A stretch of DNA of 25,105 nt, taken from the NCBI GenBank assembly GCA_041494285.1, contig JBGQAL010000019.1, positions 1 through 25,105 of the forward strand. Reading direction: 5' to 3'. Source of the DNA: Fen-7 sp041494285. Lineage in GTDB: Archaea > Halobacteriota > Methanosarcinia > Methanotrichales > Methanotrichaceae. Of the stretch, positions 23,074 through 25,105 are shown one piece after another. Each line of letters opens with the position of its first letter. The stretch's first letter is position 1. The notes under the pieces are model-generated. The model was given only the letters and a program-made list of their open reading frames with translations, was not told the DNA's origin and ran no database searches. Position numbers and translations under genes: made by a program.

Positions 23074-23818
23074 AATACCCAAGTCCCACCCCAGGTATGA
23101 GTCCCTGCTTGCAAGGGAGCGTATCGCACAGGGTGTTAAGGAAGGAATAACAAGCACTCAGGGCTTGATCGCTCAGGGCCGTGGCGAGGCTTTCGACTAT
23201 CTGATAGGCGAGAGGACGACGCCTTCGGCAAAAGCAGCTACAACTGTTGCAGCGGCCATGCTCCTCCTCGCAAAACAGCCAGCCTTGAGCGTCAACGGCA
23301 ACGTGGCTGCTCTCGTACCGGAAGGAATGGTCGAACTGTCCAAAGTATTGAAGGCACCCTTAGAGGTCAATCTGTTTCATAGGTCAGAAGAGCGAGTGAG
23401 AAAAATAGCGGGTTTGTTGCGAAGCCTCGGGGCCAAGAAGGTCTTGGGGGAAGATCCAGACGAGACAATTCCCGGCCTGGATCACGCCAGGGCCAAGGCC
23501 ACAAGTGGCGGAATATTCGACGCAGATGTGGTTCTGATTCCCCTGGAAGACGGCGACAGGTGCGAGGCCCTGGTTAGGATGGGCAAAAAGGTCATTGCCA
23601 TCGACCTCAACCCTCTCTCTAGGACGTCCAGGATGGCCACGGTGACCATTGTGGACAACATTGTGAGAGCAGTTCCCAATCTGATCTCCTTCGCGAAGGA
23701 TTTGTCTGCGATGGCCCCCAGGGATTTGCAGAGTCTCTTTCATGGGTACGACAATAGAGTGATCCTCCGTCAGTGCGTGGAAGAGATCCAATACCACCTG
23801 ACCAAGCAGTTCCAGTAA
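23066..23818 (+). CDS. 4-phosphopantoate--beta-alanine ligase
   Basis: Archaeal phosphopantothenate synthetase, ATP-dependent, joining 4-phosphopantoate and beta-alanine. It has 250 residues. Signatures are IPKSHPRYESLLARERIAQGVKEGITS at the start, GLIAQGRGEAFDYLIGERTT, LSVNGNVAALVPEGMV, and VIAIDLNPLSRTSRMATVTIVDNIVRAVPNL. Start TTG 23066 lies within the last codons of the pantoate kinase gene, which fits coupled translation. The last gene of the CoA operon; a T-rich spacer follows. Confidence 0.95.
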   Translation: MTEIPKSHPRYESLLARERIAQGVKEGITSTQGLIAQGRGEAFDYLIGERTTPSAKAATTVAAAMLLLAKQPALSVNGNVAALVPEGMVELSKVLKAPLEVNLFHRSEERVRKIAGLLRSLGAKKVLGEDPDETIPGLDHARAKATSGGIFDADVVLIPLEDGDRCEALVRMGKKVIAIDLNPLSRTSRMATVTIVDNIVRAVPNLISFAKDLSAMAPRDLQSLFHGYDNRVILRQCVEEIQYHLTKQFQ

Positions 23819-24029
23819 GCGACAGCTACCCGTATTATTTTAAATAATTTAAAGTGGCCATCTATATTGATTCTGCTTTTTAGACTTCTCTTTTATACAT
23901 AGTAAAAGCGCTTATCGTATAAGTAATTTACGTATAAAAAAATACGTTTACTCGTTGTTTTTCTGAATATTAAGTTTATTTTGCAATGTATTTATTTATT
24001 AATTTACCATTTTATCATTAAGAAGTTTA
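23819..24029. other. AT-rich spacer with inverted and direct repeats
   Basis: No gene. The 3' end of the CoA operon is followed by several T-runs (about 23877-23892 and 23955-23962), suitable for termination. ACGTAT (23930-23935) and ATACGT (23942-23947) form a 6-bp inverted repeat around AAAAAA, and CGTATAA occurs twice (about 23916 and 23931). Confidence 0.45.
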
Positions 24030-24260
24030 ATTCTTCCTAGCCTTGATGTCGATCTGCTCGCTTTCCGGCGTCGCAGCATTGCGTCCTCTCTCATCGGCAG
24101 CATCGAGGAGACGCAAGAGATTATCGACTTCTGCGCCAAGAACAACATAGTTGCCGACGTGGAGGTTATCCCGATCCAGAAGATCAATGAGGCGTACGAG
24201 CGGATGCTAAAGGGCGATGTGAAGTACCGCTTTGTCATTGACATGGCATCATTGAAGTAG
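24030..24260 (+). pseudogene. C-terminal remnant of a zinc-type alcohol dehydrogenase
   Basis: One frame reads DVDLLAFRRRSIASSLIGSIEETQEIIDF, then CAKNNIVADVEVIPIQKINEAYERMLKGDVKYRFVIDMASLK and stop TAG 24258. This is the C-terminal 70 or so residues of NADP-dependent medium-chain alcohol dehydrogenases (YahK/cinnamyl-alcohol type). The catalytic zinc site and Rossmann motif, normally about 250 residues upstream, are absent: the sequence before 24030 is AT-rich non-coding. No start codon or ribosome-binding site fits. Decayed by 5' deletion. Confidence 0.8.
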
Positions 24261-24404
24261 TTATAGTTGTATCCTTTAGAACAAGGAGCAATAATGCATG
24301 ACGCAGAATAGATCATAGAGAACTTGCGAGTGTCTGGCGAGAATCCGCTCGCTTATCAGGCAGGTTACGCAGCTATCTCTATCAAGTTTTGACAGTCAGA
24401 TTGT
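24261..24404. other. Spacer
   Basis: Nothing coding is supported. AAGGAG near 24282 precedes ATG 24295, which opens only five codons. A 5-bp inverted repeat GCGAG/CTCGC lies near 24339-24354. Confidence 0.3.
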
Positions 24405-24417
24405 CTTTAAATAATTT
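24405..24417 (+). promoter_or_regulatory. Probable promoter of the small ORF at 24450
   Basis: CTTTAAATAATTT is a good archaeal TATA box about 35-45 bases before ATG 24450, with AAGGAG at 24436-24441. Confidence 0.45.
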
Positions 24418-24449
24418 TGAGATACATTCTACAATAAGGAGAAATCATC

Positions 24450-24590
24450 ATGACAAGACGTTCATTGGCGGAAGAAATCAGCCTTAAGGACAAGACCGCT
24501 GTTGTGACTGGTTGTGAGTATTACAGCGGAGGCAAGATAGATGGAAGTTTTGCAGCGCCGCCTAGCGGAATGAGAGCATGGTCATTGTAA
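24450..24590 (+). CDS. Short ORF beginning like a short-chain dehydrogenase (probable remnant)
   Basis: It has 46 codons, ATG with AAGGAG 8 bases upstream and a TATA box. Residues 8-21 (EEISLKDKTAVVTG) read like the start of an SDR-type Rossmann domain (L-K-x-K-x-A-x-V-T-G), but the glycine-rich continuation is replaced by CEYYSGGKIDG and the frame stops at 24588. It overlaps the next ORF by 13 bases. Most likely a truncated dehydrogenase start kept with its promoter, now possibly serving as a leader for the gene after it. An authentic small protein is less likely. Confidence 0.35.
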   Translation: MTRRSLAEEISLKDKTAVVTGCEYYSGGKIDGSFAAPPSGMRAWSL

Positions 24591-24886
24591 TTATCGAGGC
24601 CCAGGTCCCTTCAGAGAAGTGGGAGGCCTTAAGGAAGGCAGTCAAGTCAGGGATAAGCGAAATGAAGCTTTTTCCTATAGCAGAGATATTTCTCACCCAG
24701 AGCAAGGCTGAGCCGACTTTGTGGCGGATAATATCCGTGTGGTATAGTTGGGCGGATCTTTCGGAGGCACAGAGCAAAGGATCGCTTCCTGGCGAGATGA
24801 TGTTCGTACTGGTCGGTGCAAAGCCCATCACATCCACCTTCGATGTGATTGCTCACGCCCAGAAATCTCTGGAAGATCAAGGCTAG
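24578..24886 (+). CDS. Small ferredoxin-fold-like protein of unknown function
   Basis: It has 102 residues. Alternating strand-helix pattern: MVIVIIEAQVPSEKWEALRKAVKSG, AEIFLTQSKAEPTLWRIISVWYSW, MFVLVGAKP, then a C-terminal helix. This resembles the antibiotic-biosynthesis-monooxygenase/dimeric alpha-beta-barrel fold, but I cannot place it in a named family. ATG 24578 lies within the end of the preceding short ORF, so translation may be coupled to it. No strong own ribosome-binding site (AATGAGAGC). The frame is clean. Confidence 0.6.
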   Translation: MVIVIIEAQVPSEKWEALRKAVKSGISEMKLFPIAEIFLTQSKAEPTLWRIISVWYSWADLSEAQSKGSLPGEMMFVLVGAKPITSTFDVIAHAQKSLEDQG

Positions 24887-25052
24887 ATAAAAGTCGGTTC
24901 AATGATACATAGAACGAAAATCAAATAAAGAATATCGTAATGCGTAGGATGTAGTGCGGGGATCAAATCCCCCGCACGTAATCATAATATCCAGGATCCA
25001 CGGAGTTTGTACCAAGTTTGCCTTTATAATACGTGTTTGGAGCCAGAGAATC
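24887..25052. other. Spacer with a GC-rich hairpin
   Basis: No gene seen. The hairpin at 24954-24977 and a TATA-like TTTATAAT at 25023-25030 are the only structures I can support. Confidence 0.4.
24954..24977. repeat. GC-rich perfect hairpin
   Basis: GTGCGGGG (24954-24961) and CCCCGCAC (24970-24977) are perfect reverse complements around an 8-base loop ATCAAATC, in an otherwise AT-rich spacer about 70 bases past the preceding gene. It could end that transcript or be a protein-binding site. It has a passing likeness to a tRNA T-arm, but the rest of a tRNA is absent. Confidence 0.5.
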
Positions 25053-25105
25053 ATGAAAATAGGAAGATGGCGTACAGTTGTATATACTTATGTAGAGGCT
25101 AGAAT
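25053..25105 (+). CDS. Possible gene start running off the window
   Basis: ATG 25053 opens 17 codons to the window edge (begins MKIGRWRTVVYTY). A TATA-like TTTATAAT sits 23-30 bases upstream, so the transcript could be nearly leaderless. Too short to identify. Confidence 0.2.
   Translation, partial: MKIGRWRTVVYTYVEAR

Noticed and set aside
23999..24316. 105-codon minus-strand frame
   Set aside because: It is the antisense of the alcohol-dehydrogenase remnant.
24940..24985. tRNA fragment
   Set aside because: Only a T-arm-like hairpin is present; the loop is 8 bases and no acceptor, D or anticodon arm can be found.

Overview
The window looks like chromosomal DNA of a methanogenic archaeon, most plausibly a Methanothrix/Methanosaeta-like member of the Methanosarcinales or Methanotrichales. 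That placement is inferred from gene families and not from a database match. The archaeal signs are these: the archaea-only CoA pathway (pantoate kinase plus 4-phosphopantoate--beta-alanine ligase beside coaBC), an archaeal stand-alone riboflavin/F420-pathway reductase, an elongator tRNA-Met with a bulge-helix-bulge intron, TATA/BRE-type promoters, GGTGATC/GGAGGTG ribosome-binding sites and frequent TTG/GTG starts.

Layout. Positions 1-197 (minus) hold the start of an IS5-like transposase cut by the window edge. Positions 569-4968 (minus) are a compact trpD-F-E-G-C operon with overlapping genes; trpB and trpA are not here. Positions 5221-8467 form an accessory, defence-flavoured stretch: a MntA/HepT type VII toxin-antitoxin pair (plus), a TnpB RuvC nuclease without TnpA but with a strong hairpin at its 3' end (minus), and an AbiTii-domain protein (minus). 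Next come trmO (minus), a secreted protein (plus) and a ChaB-like protein (minus).

Positions 10376-12743 (minus) are an amidohydrolase - universal stress protein - four-CBS protein cluster. It is divergent from the pyrimidine reductase of riboflavin/F420 synthesis (12835-13497, plus). A YdeI-like protein, a DUF169 protein and an exported lamin-tail-domain protein follow on the minus strand. Positions 15541-16490 and 16992-17896 are largely gene-poor and flank a YgjP-type metallopeptidase. A second ChaB-like gene, a TPR protein, an H-type-lectin-like protein and an Hsp20 chaperone come next.

Positions 20834-20937 (minus) are an intron-containing tRNA-Met(CAT). Divergent from it runs the CoA operon coaBC - pantoate kinase - phosphopantoate ligase (21050-23818). 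The right end holds debris: the C-terminal fragment of a zinc alcohol dehydrogenase, a short ORF that starts like a short-chain dehydrogenase, and a small ferredoxin-fold-like protein.

The points most worth a second look are: the amidohydrolase beside the riboflavin/F420 reductase, a candidate pyrimidine deaminase; the 10-bp inverted repeat framing the Hsp20 promoter/leader; the TnpB 3' hairpin as a possible omega-RNA; several genes (trpC, mntA, tnpB) whose conserved N-termini begin upstream of any ATG/GTG/TTG; and the H-type lectin fold in an archaeon. No CRISPR array, rRNA or complete mobile element with defined ends was found.
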